Notes: a model not told the origin generated them from the letters alone. A DNA stretch of 64,000 nt from Paenibacillus allorhizosphaerae (GCF_910594985.1 NZ_CAJVCE010000020.1:1-64000); one strand, 5' to 3'. Shown: positions 17,229 to 26,557, counted from the stretch's first letter. Numbers and translations: made by a program.

Positions 17229-17961
17229 ATCCGGCAATACCGGCGAGCACGACGACGGCTTCCGCCGCGTAGACGGATACGGCTTTCGCTTGATACAATG
17301 CCGGAACAAAGTCTACGGCGGCATGCAACCCGATCGCTGCGAGGACGTAGTGGAAGCGGCGCGATCTTACTCCTTGCAGCACCATGATGCTAAAAGCGAG
17401 GTGGAGCAAAAACGCCGCAATGCGTTCGACGCCTCCGAGCACGTAAAGATGAAGCGGCGTGCCCGACAAGCCGGCAACCAGCGCTTCCGCCGTCTCCGGC
17501 GGAAGGCCGCCGAGCTTCTGCTGCAGCGTGCCGTTATTGTACATTACAGCGAGCGCAAGCATCTGCGCTCCGCCCACAACGCCGATCAGCAGCGCCTCGA
17601 CCCCGCTGTGCCCGAGTCCGAACGACAAGCCGTCCCCCCAGCTTCTCCGCCGCTTCAACCACCAGCGAAAAGCCACATACCTTCCCAGTTCTTCAAACAC
17701 ACCGGCCGCAAGCGCGCCGTAGGTTGCGAACAGCCACGCATGTTGGAGCCAGGCTGCCGTTACCGGGTTCAACTGCAGCATATATACATGAAGTCCTTTT
17801 TCCAAAACTTGCGAAAACAATAAAAACACAAGCGCGCCGATCAGCATCGGCTTGAGCGCAATCCGCTCTTTGCGGAGCAAATAAACGGCCGCCGTGATGA
17901 CGAGCGCCAAAACAATCGTCATTTGGATCACAATACCGATCAACGTAGAACTGCCAGCCAC
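17152..17961 (-). CDS. YhfC family intramembrane metalloprotease-like protein
   Basis: The 269-residue product has seven or so membrane helices and the landmarks of the YhfC family: FEELGRYVAFRWW in one helix and FGLGHSGVEALLIG in the next, which by analogy to other glutamate intramembrane proteases may form the active site. The substrate is unknown. The start is the GTG at 17961, preceded by AGAGG; an ATG eight codons upstream (17985) lies before this site. A near-perfect sigma-A promoter with nested inverted repeats lies just upstream. Confidence 0.8.
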   Translation of the reverse strand: MAGSSTLIGIVIQMTIVLALVITAAVYLLRKERIALKPMLIGALVFLLFSQVLEKGLHVYMLQLNPVTAAWLQHAWLFATYGALAAGVFEELGRYVAFRWWLKRRRSWGDGLSFGLGHSGVEALLIGVVGGAQMLALAVMYNNGTLQQKLGGLPPETAEALVAGLSGTPLHLYVLGGVERIAAFLLHLAFSIMVLQGVRSRRFHYVLAAIGLHAAVDFVPALYQAKAVSVYAAEAVVVLAGIAGFMYLRRMKKNDSREWLPESDGEKRS

Positions 17962-17976
17962 ACAATCACCTCTTAC

Positions 17977-17996
17977 TATTATCATTATGGATAATA
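17977..17996. promoter_or_regulatory. Inverted repeat over the YhfC promoter start region
   Basis: TATTATC and GATAATA form a perfect 7-base inverted repeat around a 6-base centre (ATTATG). It covers the -10 box and start region of the YhfC promoter, where a repressor would block transcription. The hexamers resemble iron-box (Fur) building blocks but the spacing differs from the usual 7-1-7 form, so the regulator is unassigned. Confidence 0.45.
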
Positions 17997-18020
17997 ATAA
18001 CGATTGACAATTCGAGTGTC
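17992..18020 (-). promoter_or_regulatory. Sigma-A promoter of the YhfC gene
   Basis: On the minus strand TTGACA is followed after 17 bases by TATTAT, a perfect -35 box and a 5 of 6 -10 box. The -35 box is also one arm of a second inverted repeat (TTGACA and TGTCAA with 7 bases between). The divergent cyclase gene starts about 75 bases away on the other strand. Confidence 0.65.
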
Positions 18021-18089
18021 AACGAATGCGCTGCATGTTTCCCGGCTTTGCCCCATAACATGAATTATCGGGAAAGGAATGATGGCGTT

Positions 18090-20003
18090 ATGTGCTCTTT
18101 GCTTGCAAGAACGGATGGAGCCGTCGAGCATCTCGCCCGCGAGCTTGTATCCCTGCAGGCCGCTGACGGTTCGTGGCGATTCGGGGTAGAAACCGGCGTG
18201 TCGATCGATTCTTATTTGATCATTTTGTTAAGAACGTTACATATGGACGATGCGAAATTCATATCGGGTTTGTCATCAAGGTTGTTAAGCAAACAGGAAA
18301 CGAACGGAGCCTGGAAATGGTTTGCGGATGAAGCGGACGGACATTTGTCCGCAACGGTCGAGGCATACTGCGCCCTGCTCTACTCCGGCTTGATCGACCG
18401 CTCCGACGAGCGGATCGTCCGCGCCCGGCAATTCATAATATCCCGTGGCGGGCTTCGCCAGATTAGCGGCTTATTGACCAAAGTCATGCTTGCCGTTACC
18501 GGGCATTACCCGTGGTCTACGCTGCTGCGGATTCCTGTAGAGCTGATGCTGCTGCCGGAGTCGCTGCCGCTCCATTTCTATACATTTTCCGCTCCCGCCC
18601 GCGTGCATCTGGCCCCCGTCATGATCCTCTCGGATCGCCGGTTCCACATCCAACCCGCAACCGCGCCCGATCTGTCCGATCTTCTGCTTCCGCATCACGG
18701 CGATCCCCTCCACTCGCCCGATTCTGGCCGAAGCCGCGTCTTGGACTCGCTTCTGAAGGAAGCCGCAAGCGGAGTAAGCAAGCTCGCAATGCTGCCTAAG
18801 GAGGCCCGTAAGCTCGGGCTGCAGCGCGCGGAGCAGTACATGCTCGAGCGGATTGAGCCGGACGGTTTGGTGTATAATTATGCCAGCGGCACCATCCTTA
18901 TGATTTACGCGCTGCTCGCACGGCGCTATCCGCCCGATCACCCTGTCATCGTTCGTGCGATACAAGGGCTGAAATCTTTGGTTCTGACGAATGACGGTCT
19001 GCCTCATGTGCAAAATTTCGATTCAACCGTATGGGACACCGCGCTAATCGCCGATGCCCTTCAACAAGCCGGAACTCCCCCGTCCCATCCTTCGATCGAA
19101 AAAACACGCGGTTATTTGCTTTCGCGGCAGCACACGCGGATCGGCGATTGGAGCAAAAGCGCCAAGAGTGCCGTTGTCGGCGGCTGGGGCTTCTCCGACC
19201 GGAACACGATGAACCCGGACGTGGACGATACGACCGCCGCCCTGCGCGCGTTATCTCCGTCGCGCGAGACGGATGCCCCACAGGTGCGCGATGCCGTAGA
19301 TCGGGGGCTGCAGTGGGTGCTTTCCATCCAGAATAAGGATGGAGGATGGCCAGCCTTTGAACGGGGCAAAGACAATGCGCTGCTGGCTATGCTGCCGATC
19401 GACGGAGCCGATGCGGCGGCTGTCGACCCTTCTACGGCCGATTTGACCGGACGCGTTCTGGAATATTTGGGGAGATGCGGGCTTACACAGCGGCATCCTC
19501 TGGTAAAGCAAGGCGTCGATTGGCTGCTCGAACGCCAGGAGCCGGACGGCTCTTGGTACGGCCGATGGGGTGTATGTTATTTGTACGGCACGTGGGCGGC
19601 CTTAACCGGCTTGAAGGCGGTTGGCGTTTCGTCCGGGCATGAAACGATTCAAAAGGCGGTCCGTTTCGTGCTGAACGCGCAAAACGCGGACGGCGGCTGG
19701 GGAGAGTCGTGTCTTAGCGACCAACAGCGTCAATATATCCCTCTTGGCGCAAGCACTCCTTCGCAAACGGCTTGGGCACTGGATGCGCTGATTGCCGTAT
19801 TCGACAAGCCGACAGCGAGCATGGAGCGGGGCGTCGATTCGCTCATCGCCTCCCTGAACCGCAGCGATTGGACCGCTTCGTATCCGACGGGAGCCGGCCT
19901 GCCCGGCGACTTTTATATCCGCTACTACAGCTACAATCGGATATGGCCTTTGCTCGCTCTTGCGCATTATCGGCGGAAGTACGGGGGGACCAGCGGCGGT
20001 TGA
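18090..20003 (+). CDS. shc: Squalene-hopene cyclase family protein (terpenoid cyclase)
   Basis: A class II terpene cyclase of 637 residues, close to B. subtilis SqhC (sporulenol synthase). The general acid motif DxDD appears as DVDDT near residue 375. Several QW repeats are visible: QAADGSW, QETNGAW, QNKDGGW, QEPDGSW and QNADGGW. The substrate may be squalene (giving hopene) or tetraprenyl-beta-curcumene (giving sporulenol, a spore lipid); no squalene synthase-type genes are nearby. The ATG at 18090 with AAAGGA is preferred over a TTG at 18048 with no site. It is convergent with the DUF4173 gene, 10 bases apart. Confidence 0.9.
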   Translation: MCSLLARTDGAVEHLARELVSLQAADGSWRFGVETGVSIDSYLIILLRTLHMDDAKFISGLSSRLLSKQETNGAWKWFADEADGHLSATVEAYCALLYSGLIDRSDERIVRARQFIISRGGLRQISGLLTKVMLAVTGHYPWSTLLRIPVELMLLPESLPLHFYTFSAPARVHLAPVMILSDRRFHIQPATAPDLSDLLLPHHGDPLHSPDSGRSRVLDSLLKEAASGVSKLAMLPKEARKLGLQRAEQYMLERIEPDGLVYNYASGTILMIYALLARRYPPDHPVIVRAIQGLKSLVLTNDGLPHVQNFDSTVWDTALIADALQQAGTPPSHPSIEKTRGYLLSRQHTRIGDWSKSAKSAVVGGWGFSDRNTMNPDVDDTTAALRALSPSRETDAPQVRDAVDRGLQWVLSIQNKDGGWPAFERGKDNALLAMLPIDGADAAAVDPSTADLTGRVLEYLGRCGLTQRHPLVKQGVDWLLERQEPDGSWYGRWGVCYLYGTWAALTGLKAVGVSSGHETIQKAVRFVLNAQNADGGWGESCLSDQQRQYIPLGASTPSQTAWALDALIAVFDKPTASMERGVDSLIASLNRSDWTASYPTGAGLPGDFYIRYYSYNRIWPLLALAHYRRKYGGTSGG

Positions 20004-20013
20004 ACATTTGTCG

Positions 20014-21531
20014 CTATTCGCTCTCCTTTAACGCCTTGGCTGCTCTCCGCTCCGACCAGTTAAACTCCATCCATGCGGATTCGCCGGTAGGCGTCAGTCT
20101 GGATCTCATATCCTGCAATGCTTCATCGATCCCCGGCATGTCCGGGTGTTTTTGTTTCCAAGCCAGCAGGTGCGGCACGACCTCGTAGCTCAAACTCGCC
20201 AAATAACGGGTATCGACGTTGCCCGTTGCTTCGTATCGATCCATGTTATTGCGCGCGATCATCACGTCGACGTTCGCGTAGTTCACAATGACGTACGCAA
20301 CCACTCCTGCGATGCAATAGCAGCGGAGCAACGGCGTCTCTTGCCTCCACAGCTTTACCAGTGCTAGCACGAAGAGCACAATTAGGAACAGCATAATAGC
20401 GTGTACCAGGATCCGCGTCATGGTGTAACCGTAGGCCTCTTCATACATAGACAGGCGCAAATAAGCCGAGCTCAACATAATGCCGCTAAAACCGACCATG
20501 ACCGCCAGCAGCACGCGCAAAACCGCCCAACCTCCCGCGCCCGGGCGCTTGACCCCGTATAAGGAGCCCATCATGACCGTCAAATTGATCAGCGTGACTA
20601 CGACGAGCTCCGCAAAGCCTCTGCGCGCGTAAGCCGCGTACGTCGTCCCGTCCGGCAGGTCGGCCGTGCCGCCGCCGAAAAAGTAAGAGAACTGCACGAC
20701 CGCAAACAACAAATACACGCTATTTAGCATAACCAGCATCGTGATGGCGACGGTCGCATCCATTCGCGGAAGAGGGGCTGCCGGCAGCGCAGGAGGCTCC
20801 CACTGTACGGCGCCCTCCTCTTGCTTCGGTTGGTGTTGAGGCGGCTTCGGATGCAGCAATCCCCAAATGAAAGCGAACAGCCCGGAAGCGATCACGCCGA
20901 TCCACAACAGGCGCAATACTCCCGTCGCCACCTCCGCCTCCTCCAACAGCTGCGGAAGCTTCGACATCGTCCGGTCGAACATCGAATCCGCGGAAGCGAG
21001 CAAGGTCACGACGATAATAAGCAGCGGAACGGAAAGCAGCAGCCCTATCAGCACCTTGAGCAGCTCCCGGGAACGGCCCGCCTTCAGTTTGCCTGCGACC
21101 GATTGAACCAAGACGACAGTCGGCCTGGGAATATACTGCATCGTATGAATAAACAGCTGTTCCATGACGAGGACGGCCGCGCTGGATGTCCGCTTGCGCA
21201 ATGTGTCCGCGTGAACCAGCCATGTTGCATGGCACACAATCAGCAGCGGCACGGCAAGCGCGTTCAATACGGCCAACAATAAATTCGTAAACAGAACGTA
21301 TGTAAGCGAGAGCAGCAGCACCGGTATCAACAATGCATTCGGCCAACTGAATGCAAGTACTTGCCTTTCCCTTAAAGCCCAAAACAAGTACGAATAGAAC
21401 AGAAGGACGAAGATCGGGTAAGACACGCCCCACTCGTTGCCGAAAAACAAATAGTAATGCGCTATGCCGCAACCGAGCGCGGCCAGCAGCATCCATCTTT
21501 CCTTCACAGTATCGGTGGAATTGCCGGACAT
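20014..21531 (-). CDS. DUF4173 family polytopic membrane protein
   Basis: The 505-residue product has about ten to twelve membrane helices split by a Pro/Gln-rich cytoplasmic or external loop (about residues 228-262). The segment YAAYARRGFAELVVVTLIN and the C-terminal NVDVMIARNNMDRY region, then VDTRYLASLS, are characteristic of DUF4173 proteins, which have no known function. AGGAGGG precedes the ATG at 21531. The gene lies 52 bases after a small soluble-protein gene and is probably in one operon with it. Confidence 0.82.
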   Translation of the reverse strand: MSGNSTDTVKERWMLLAALGCGIAHYYLFFGNEWGVSYPIFVLLFYSYLFWALRERQVLAFSWPNALLIPVLLLSLTYVLFTNLLLAVLNALAVPLLIVCHATWLVHADTLRKRTSSAAVLVMEQLFIHTMQYIPRPTVVLVQSVAGKLKAGRSRELLKVLIGLLLSVPLLIIVVTLLASADSMFDRTMSKLPQLLEEAEVATGVLRLLWIGVIASGLFAFIWGLLHPKPPQHQPKQEEGAVQWEPPALPAAPLPRMDATVAITMLVMLNSVYLLFAVVQFSYFFGGGTADLPDGTTYAAYARRGFAELVVVTLINLTVMMGSLYGVKRPGAGGWAVLRVLLAVMVGFSGIMLSSAYLRLSMYEEAYGYTMTRILVHAIMLFLIVLFVLALVKLWRQETPLLRCYCIAGVVAYVIVNYANVDVMIARNNMDRYEATGNVDTRYLASLSYEVVPHLLAWKQKHPDMPGIDEALQDMRSRLTPTGESAWMEFNWSERRAAKALKESE

Positions 21532-21583
21532 TGGGTTCCCTCCTAAGAGCATTGCGGAGCAATGCTGGCTTCGTAGCACCAGT

Positions 21584-22009
21584 TCAGCGCGCGGCTATTA
21601 ACGCCAGCCTGACGCTTCTTGTATATTGAATCAAACGAACCGCAAGCTTCTGCAGCGATCGAATGGTCGTCGCATCCTTCGTTTTCACGACGTTCTCCTC
21701 CGCGTCGCCAGCCGCCAGCTCGAGCAGCAGCTTCGCTGCACCGTCCGGGAGGGCAAAGGCGGCGGAGAGCTTGCGCGCCACCGTTTCCTCGCGGACAAAC
21801 AGCAGCACTTCAGGCGTCTTCTCCTCCATTTGCGCGTACGCAATCTTGGCCAGCGCCCAGACGGCCCTGCTTAGCTCCGCGCCGGTCTCGGCCTTGCGGG
21901 CGGCCGCTTCCGCTTCGGCGATCAGCTGCATTCTCCAGGACATCGTCAACGGCCAACGTACGGCACTGCGGTGCGCCGCCTTTCGTTTATTCCATGCCAA
22001 TCCGTTCAT
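21584..22009 (-). CDS. Hypothetical Ala-rich helical protein
   Basis: The 141-residue product is rich in alanine and predicted to be mainly helical, with no signal peptide or membrane segment and a basic N-terminus. I recognise no family. GGGAGG lies about 11 bases before the ATG. It directly precedes the DUF4173 membrane protein on the same strand and likely shares its transcript. Composition and placement look genuine for a gene, but function is unknown. Confidence 0.6.
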   Translation of the reverse strand: MNGLAWNKRKAAHRSAVRWPLTMSWRMQLIAEAEAAARKAETGAELSRAVWALAKIAYAQMEEKTPEVLLFVREETVARKLSAAFALPDGAAKLLLELAAGDAEENVVKTKDATTIRSLQKLAVRLIQYTRSVRLALIAAR

Positions 22010-22090
22010 AGGACTATAAACCTCCCGTCATGGTAGCCTACAACGTTTATTGTAGCTTGTAAAACAGGAATAAAAAGAGTAAGTTTTAAT

Positions 22091-22104
22091 TATGAAATTT
22101 CATA
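22091..22104. promoter_or_regulatory. 14-bp palindrome upstream of the SgrR-like gene
   Basis: TATGAAATTTCATA is a perfect palindrome 53 bases before the SgrR-like start, in an AT-rich stretch between divergent genes. A second, weaker repeat (CTACAA, 6 bases, TTGTAG) lies at 22038-22055. Either could be an operator. Confidence 0.3.
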
Positions 22105-22156
22105 TTTTTCGGTGTTACGTTCGGATGCCCTTGTCTTGTACGGAAAGGATGGTCTT

Positions 22157-23950
22157 ATGAAGCTTGCCAGCCATTATATACGCCTGCGCGGTCATTACCC
22201 TCATATCCCGGAACGTCAAGAAATTGACGTTACTTTAGACGAGCTGGCGATGCTGCTCGGATGCACCCATCGCAACGTCGTGCTGATCCTCGGAAGGATG
22301 AGCGGCGAAGGCTGGCTGCAGTGGGCTCCGAAGCGCGGCCGGGGCAGCCGCTCCCTGCTAACGTTTCTGCTTCCTGCCGAGAATATGATCTTGGCCGTCG
22401 CCAAAGAGCTGGTGGAAAAAAAAGATTTGCGCGGCGCGCTGGAGCAAATGAACGTGTCCACGCTGCCCGATTCGCTGAAGGAAAATTTTCACAGCTGGCT
22501 GAACGGTTATTTCGGGTATAGCAGCGAAGTACAGGGCAGCAAACGATACGACACGCTCCGTTTTCCGTTAACCCAAGCGCTGCATTCGCTCGATCCCGCC
22601 ACCATGAACTTCTCTACGGAGGCGCATCTCGTGCATCAGTTATTCGACCCGCTCGTCCGCTATAACCGGCTGACGCAAACGATACAGCCGCACGTCGCTC
22701 ACGCCTGGGAGACGGACGAGACTCGCACCTGCTGGACGTTTCATTTGCGCAAAGGCGTGCAGTTTCATCACGGTCGCGAGCTGACGGCGGATGACGTCCG
22801 GTATACGTTCGAGCGGCTCATGAAGCGCGCCAAAGGCTCCTTGTACAGCTGGGTGCTGCAGCAAATCGAATCGGTGGAAGCCGTCGACCCGATTACCATC
22901 CGCTTCAAGCTGACGGAACCGAACGAACTGTTCCTTCAGTTCGCCGGCACAAGCCGGGCCTCGATCGTACCCGCCGACAGCTGCGAGGAAGCCGGTGACG
23001 GGTTCTCGCTCTCGCCCGTTGGCACCGGCCCCTTCAAGCTCACGCACCTTGACCGGTCGATGTGCGTGCTCGATGCGTTTCCCGCTTATTTCCAAGGCAG
23101 AGCGCATCTCGACCGGGTCGAGCTCTGGTCCATCGAAGGCCTTCAGGAAAAGGACCGGTACCGGGCGCTGGAAAGCTTCCAGGTCATTCACAATTACCGG
23201 CTGCCCGATGAGGCGGCCGATTCGTGGCAGCAAGTGCAGCAGCAAGGGACGACGTGCCGTTTCCTGACCTTCAACCTGCTGAAGCAAGGCCCGCTCAGCG
23301 ACCCTGCCCTGCGCGGCGCCGTCTGTGCCGCCCTGGAACGGGGCAAGCTGCTCGAGCGGCTCAGCGGGGACGCGATCTATTGCGCGGACAGCTTTATCCG
23401 CCACCAGACGGAGCACGCCGCAGCGTCCGAACCGTTCCGCTACCCGCCCGATGCGGTTCGTACGCTGCTGAAACGCGCCGGTTATGCCGGTGAACGGCTG
23501 TCTCTATGTACCATCACCCAATACGAACGGGATGCGCTGCTTGTTCAGTCGCAGCTGCAGGAAGCCGGACTTGCCGTCGAAGTAAAGCTGCTGACGGTAG
23601 AGGAATTCAAGGGGGAGCAGCGGCTGTATGCCGATTTGCTGCTCTTCTCCATCATGCTCGACAATGATGCCGAGCTGCGGATCATCGATTTGTACAAAAG
23701 CATGCAGCGCCACCTCGAGCCCCGCGCCAAAGCGAAGGTGTCCGCCCTGCTTGAACTGGCGCTGCGCGAGCCTGCGCGCGACCGGCGCGCCGGCTTGCTG
23801 CAGGCGATCGAGTCGCATTTGACCGGCAGGATGGTGCTGCATTTTTTATATTTCAAACGATTGAAGACGATTTATCATTCTTCGGTCAAAGGCATTTCGC
23901 TCGATGCACTGGATTGGGTGCAGTTCAAAAACCTCTGGTTCAAGCCATAA
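22157..23950 (+). CDS. SgrR-like transcriptional regulator with solute-binding domain
   Basis: The 597-residue product joins an N-terminal winged helix DNA-binding domain (about residues 1-95; GCTHRNVVLILGRM and WLQWAPKRGRGSRS) to a family 5 solute-binding domain (about 130-590; ALHSLDPATMNFSTEAHLVHQLFD and YTFERLM). This is the SgrR architecture, which in E. coli senses sugar-phosphate stress. No signal peptide is present, as expected for a cytoplasmic regulator. AAAGGA precedes the ATG at 22157. No transporter lies next to it, unlike its paralogue at 46245-48089. The ligand is unknown. Confidence 0.85.
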   Translation: MKLASHYIRLRGHYPHIPERQEIDVTLDELAMLLGCTHRNVVLILGRMSGEGWLQWAPKRGRGSRSLLTFLLPAENMILAVAKELVEKKDLRGALEQMNVSTLPDSLKENFHSWLNGYFGYSSEVQGSKRYDTLRFPLTQALHSLDPATMNFSTEAHLVHQLFDPLVRYNRLTQTIQPHVAHAWETDETRTCWTFHLRKGVQFHHGRELTADDVRYTFERLMKRAKGSLYSWVLQQIESVEAVDPITIRFKLTEPNELFLQFAGTSRASIVPADSCEEAGDGFSLSPVGTGPFKLTHLDRSMCVLDAFPAYFQGRAHLDRVELWSIEGLQEKDRYRALESFQVIHNYRLPDEAADSWQQVQQQGTTCRFLTFNLLKQGPLSDPALRGAVCAALERGKLLERLSGDAIYCADSFIRHQTEHAAASEPFRYPPDAVRTLLKRAGYAGERLSLCTITQYERDALLVQSQLQEAGLAVEVKLLTVEEFKGEQRLYADLLLFSIMLDNDAELRIIDLYKSMQRHLEPRAKAKVSALLELALREPARDRRAGLLQAIESHLTGRMVLHFLYFKRLKTIYHSSVKGISLDALDWVQFKNLWFKP

Positions 23951-24009
23951 TCCGTCCTTTCCTTGAATACGTTATAGTAAGCGGTCAAACGGAAAGGAGC
24001 TCGGGTCGA

Positions 24010-24510
24010 GTGATCAAACGGAACCAGATTGTATACCGGAACGAACGCTATGGGTTTACGCTGCGTTTTCCAGGATGGTGGCGCAATTACTGCATTGTGA
24101 GCAGAGCCAAACTGGATCGCGAAACGGAGTATGAGGTGCATTTCCGTTTTAAGTATAAAGGAAAGGTATACGACGATATTTTTGCGCTGCTTATTTATCG
24201 AATGACGAAAAAGGAATGGATCGACCGGGGCTACGAAGACTCTCCCCTTGGCTTTTTGGCGGAATTTGACGGACGCGTCATCGCGTACAGTACGCCGGGG
24301 GAGCTGCCTTACGCTTTCGTGGATAACAAAACCGGGGATTACAATTACAAGAAGTACGGCGCGGCGATTGAGCTGTTAAAGCGGATGGTCAATCAGGATG
24401 TGCCTCGGATCGTCCAAACGTTCCAGTCTCCAAGAAAAACTGTGACGATGCGCTCCACGCCTTTCCGGTCACGGAATGTAGTTCCGTGCAGGGTGAAACG
24501 GAGAAGGTAG
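24010..24510 (+). CDS. Hypothetical protein
   Basis: The 166-residue product begins VIKRNQIVYRNERYGFTLRFP with GTG as start, preceded by AAAGGAG. The first 135 residues look folded, with mixed strands and helices and no membrane segment. The last 25 residues are very basic and low in hydrophobic residues, which may be read-through after a lost stop or frameshift. I recognise no family; the RYGFTLRFPGWW start resembles secreted or lipoprotein domains that bind small ligands, but no signal peptide is visible. Confidence 0.6.
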   Translation: MIKRNQIVYRNERYGFTLRFPGWWRNYCIVSRAKLDRETEYEVHFRFKYKGKVYDDIFALLIYRMTKKEWIDRGYEDSPLGFLAEFDGRVIAYSTPGELPYAFVDNKTGDYNYKKYGAAIELLKRMVNQDVPRIVQTFQSPRKTVTMRSTPFRSRNVVPCRVKRRR

Positions 24511-24675
24511 CACATGCCCTCAGCAGCGAAGGATAAACGGCACCGCCGGCTGTGCTCTCCATTGGCAACGCAGAGTCGCAGATACAGAGCAAGAACGGTC
24601 GGGCCGTTTATCTCAGCAATACGAAATCGAAACCGGACTGCTTCCCCGCAGTCCGCCAAGCGAAGCATGCTCCCT

Positions 24676-26478
24676 CTAGACGATGCCGGTATCCGTCAGG
24701 TTGCCTGACTTGATCGTCTCCGAACCGCTGTCGTTGATGGCCCCGGAAGTCCCCGACAGCCTCAAATCGTTAGCGAGCAGTGCGATGCTTGACGAACTGG
24801 AAGCAACAATGACGCCGTCCGCCATCGACTTGTCGCCTCTTCTAACAATGTTGCCCCCAACGTAATGCCTCTGATTTCCGTCGGATATTTTTAAAGGCGC
24901 TCCCGTCAACGTATTATTGTTTATATTGCAATCATTGCTGTTCTTCATATTGATGTTGTTCTCCGCACTGTTCGTTATGATGTTGTCCGCCATTTGCGAG
25001 CGATGGGTATTCAGAAAATATATTCCGTTGCCTACTCCGTCTTTGCCCGTATCGGTGACGGCGTTATCGGTGCATACCACGTTCTGGCAGCTGTCGGAAT
25101 GAATGCCGTGCGATTTGGCCGCAGCGACAACATTGCCGACAATGTTGACCGGTCCTTGCGACTGAACGACCGCGATGCCTCTCTCCGTACATTGCGTTAC
25201 GTGATTGCCGCTGACGACCGCCCCCTCCATGCAGCTGCCGACGTAAATCCCTTTCCCCGTCGCACTCATACCGATATTGCGCACCGTATTATCGCTTATC
25301 GTAATTCGCGAAATTTGGTTGGCGTGAATGCCTACGACACCCGATACATCTTCTATTATATTTCCGGTGATCGCAATGTTGTGAACCCGTCCTCCAGCCG
25401 TGGCAACGCTTACAGGCGTATACACTCGAATGGCGCCCCAATCGCTTTTCGGATTGATTTTTCTTAAAATATTGCCGGAAACGATCACGTTATGGACTTC
25501 GCCGGCTCTGGAGGAGATGTCGATACCGGACACGCAGTCCTGAAACGTGTTGCCGCTGACGAGCAAATTATCATAGTTCCATGCAAAAATAGCGTTGTCC
25601 GACATATTCTCGAAATGGCAGTTGGCGATCCGGATGTTGCTGTGATTGTAGCCGTCGACTACCGAGTGGCTTCCTACGCCCCGGCAGCAGTCGATAAAAG
25701 TGCAGCCATCGACCAAAACATTTTTGCAGGTGGTATTGTCCCATGGCCCGAAATGCGGAAAAGCGCTTTGCGTCGACAAGTCGATCTGGATTGCCTCCGC
25801 CTCCCTCGACGTCCGGAGGTACCCTTGAAACCACACATTCAAAATGCGGCAGCCGTTCGTGGAATTGACTTCAATGTGGTGATCGTTAACGTTATTAATG
25901 ATTTTCGTATCGCGGATGACCAAATTTTTGGCATGGGCAAACGACATATGCGGAAATTGCGTCGGGAAGTTCGCCGAGTTGCCGTCCCACGTTCCTCCGG
26001 CAATCTCAATGTCCCCATGGCCGTCGTATCCGGGCCCCGTGTTCTGCCCTTTCCGCCCATTGGTCAGCATCGGCTTAACGTTGCTGCTGTTCCGGCGAAT
26101 TGACGCATCGTTTGCCAACTCCAGCTTCGTACGGGCAAATATGCTGAGCGTAGCGGTGATCGGGTAGATGCCGCCGGGAACGTACACCGTCCCGCCGCCC
26201 TGCGCATACGCATAATCGAGCGCAGCTTGAATCGCCGCCGTATCGTCCGCGGTTCCATCGCCTGCGGCCCCGAAATCTTTCACGTTATACAGCGCTATCC
26301 CGGAGCTTGTGCCGTTATTGCCGCCGTAGACGGATTGCGTGACCGATTGTGCGGTTACGCCGGGCGGTACAGCGCCTAATAATCCTCCCGCGACTAACGT
26401 TGCGCCAGCCGCCCCTAGCGCCGTCAACATTTTCCTCCTGGTGATTCCGTTCTTTTCCGTTGTCTTTTGGTTATCCAT
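24676..26478 (-). CDS. Tat-exported right-handed beta-helix protein (pectate lyase-like superfamily)
   Basis: The 600-residue product has a twin-arginine signal (TRRKMLTALG near residue 13) followed by a hydrophobic stretch and VTAQS. The mature part starts with DFGAAGDGTADDTAAIQAAL, the entry motif of pectate lyase 3-type beta-helices, and continues with many NxxxxxxxGI-type coils to the end, so it is nearly all parallel beta-helix. It probably binds or cleaves a plant or microbial polysaccharide outside the cell. AAGGAG precedes the ATG at 26478. It lies 79 bases after the solute-binding protein gene and likely shares its LacI-controlled transcript. Confidence 0.85.
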   Translation of the reverse strand: MDNQKTTEKNGITRRKMLTALGAAGATLVAGGLLGAVPPGVTAQSVTQSVYGGNNGTSSGIALYNVKDFGAAGDGTADDTAAIQAALDYAYAQGGGTVYVPGGIYPITATLSIFARTKLELANDASIRRNSSNVKPMLTNGRKGQNTGPGYDGHGDIEIAGGTWDGNSANFPTQFPHMSFAHAKNLVIRDTKIINNVNDHHIEVNSTNGCRILNVWFQGYLRTSREAEAIQIDLSTQSAFPHFGPWDNTTCKNVLVDGCTFIDCCRGVGSHSVVDGYNHSNIRIANCHFENMSDNAIFAWNYDNLLVSGNTFQDCVSGIDISSRAGEVHNVIVSGNILRKINPKSDWGAIRVYTPVSVATAGGRVHNIAITGNIIEDVSGVVGIHANQISRITISDNTVRNIGMSATGKGIYVGSCMEGAVVSGNHVTQCTERGIAVVQSQGPVNIVGNVVAAAKSHGIHSDSCQNVVCTDNAVTDTGKDGVGNGIYFLNTHRSQMADNIITNSAENNINMKNSNDCNINNNTLTGAPLKISDGNQRHYVGGNIVRRGDKSMADGVIVASSSSSIALLANDLRLSGTSGAINDSGSETIKSGNLTDTGIV

Positions 26479-26557
26479 CGTTTGCATCTCCTTGTCCACT
26501 CATTATGGATTGCGGCTCGCACTTCATTTGGAAGCAATATCCTCTATTTATCAAGGC

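Noticed and set aside
24634-24655. Hairpin CGGACTGC/GCAGTCCG downstream of the beta-helix gene
   Set aside because: Perfect 8-base stem but no T-run on either strand, so it was not called a terminator.
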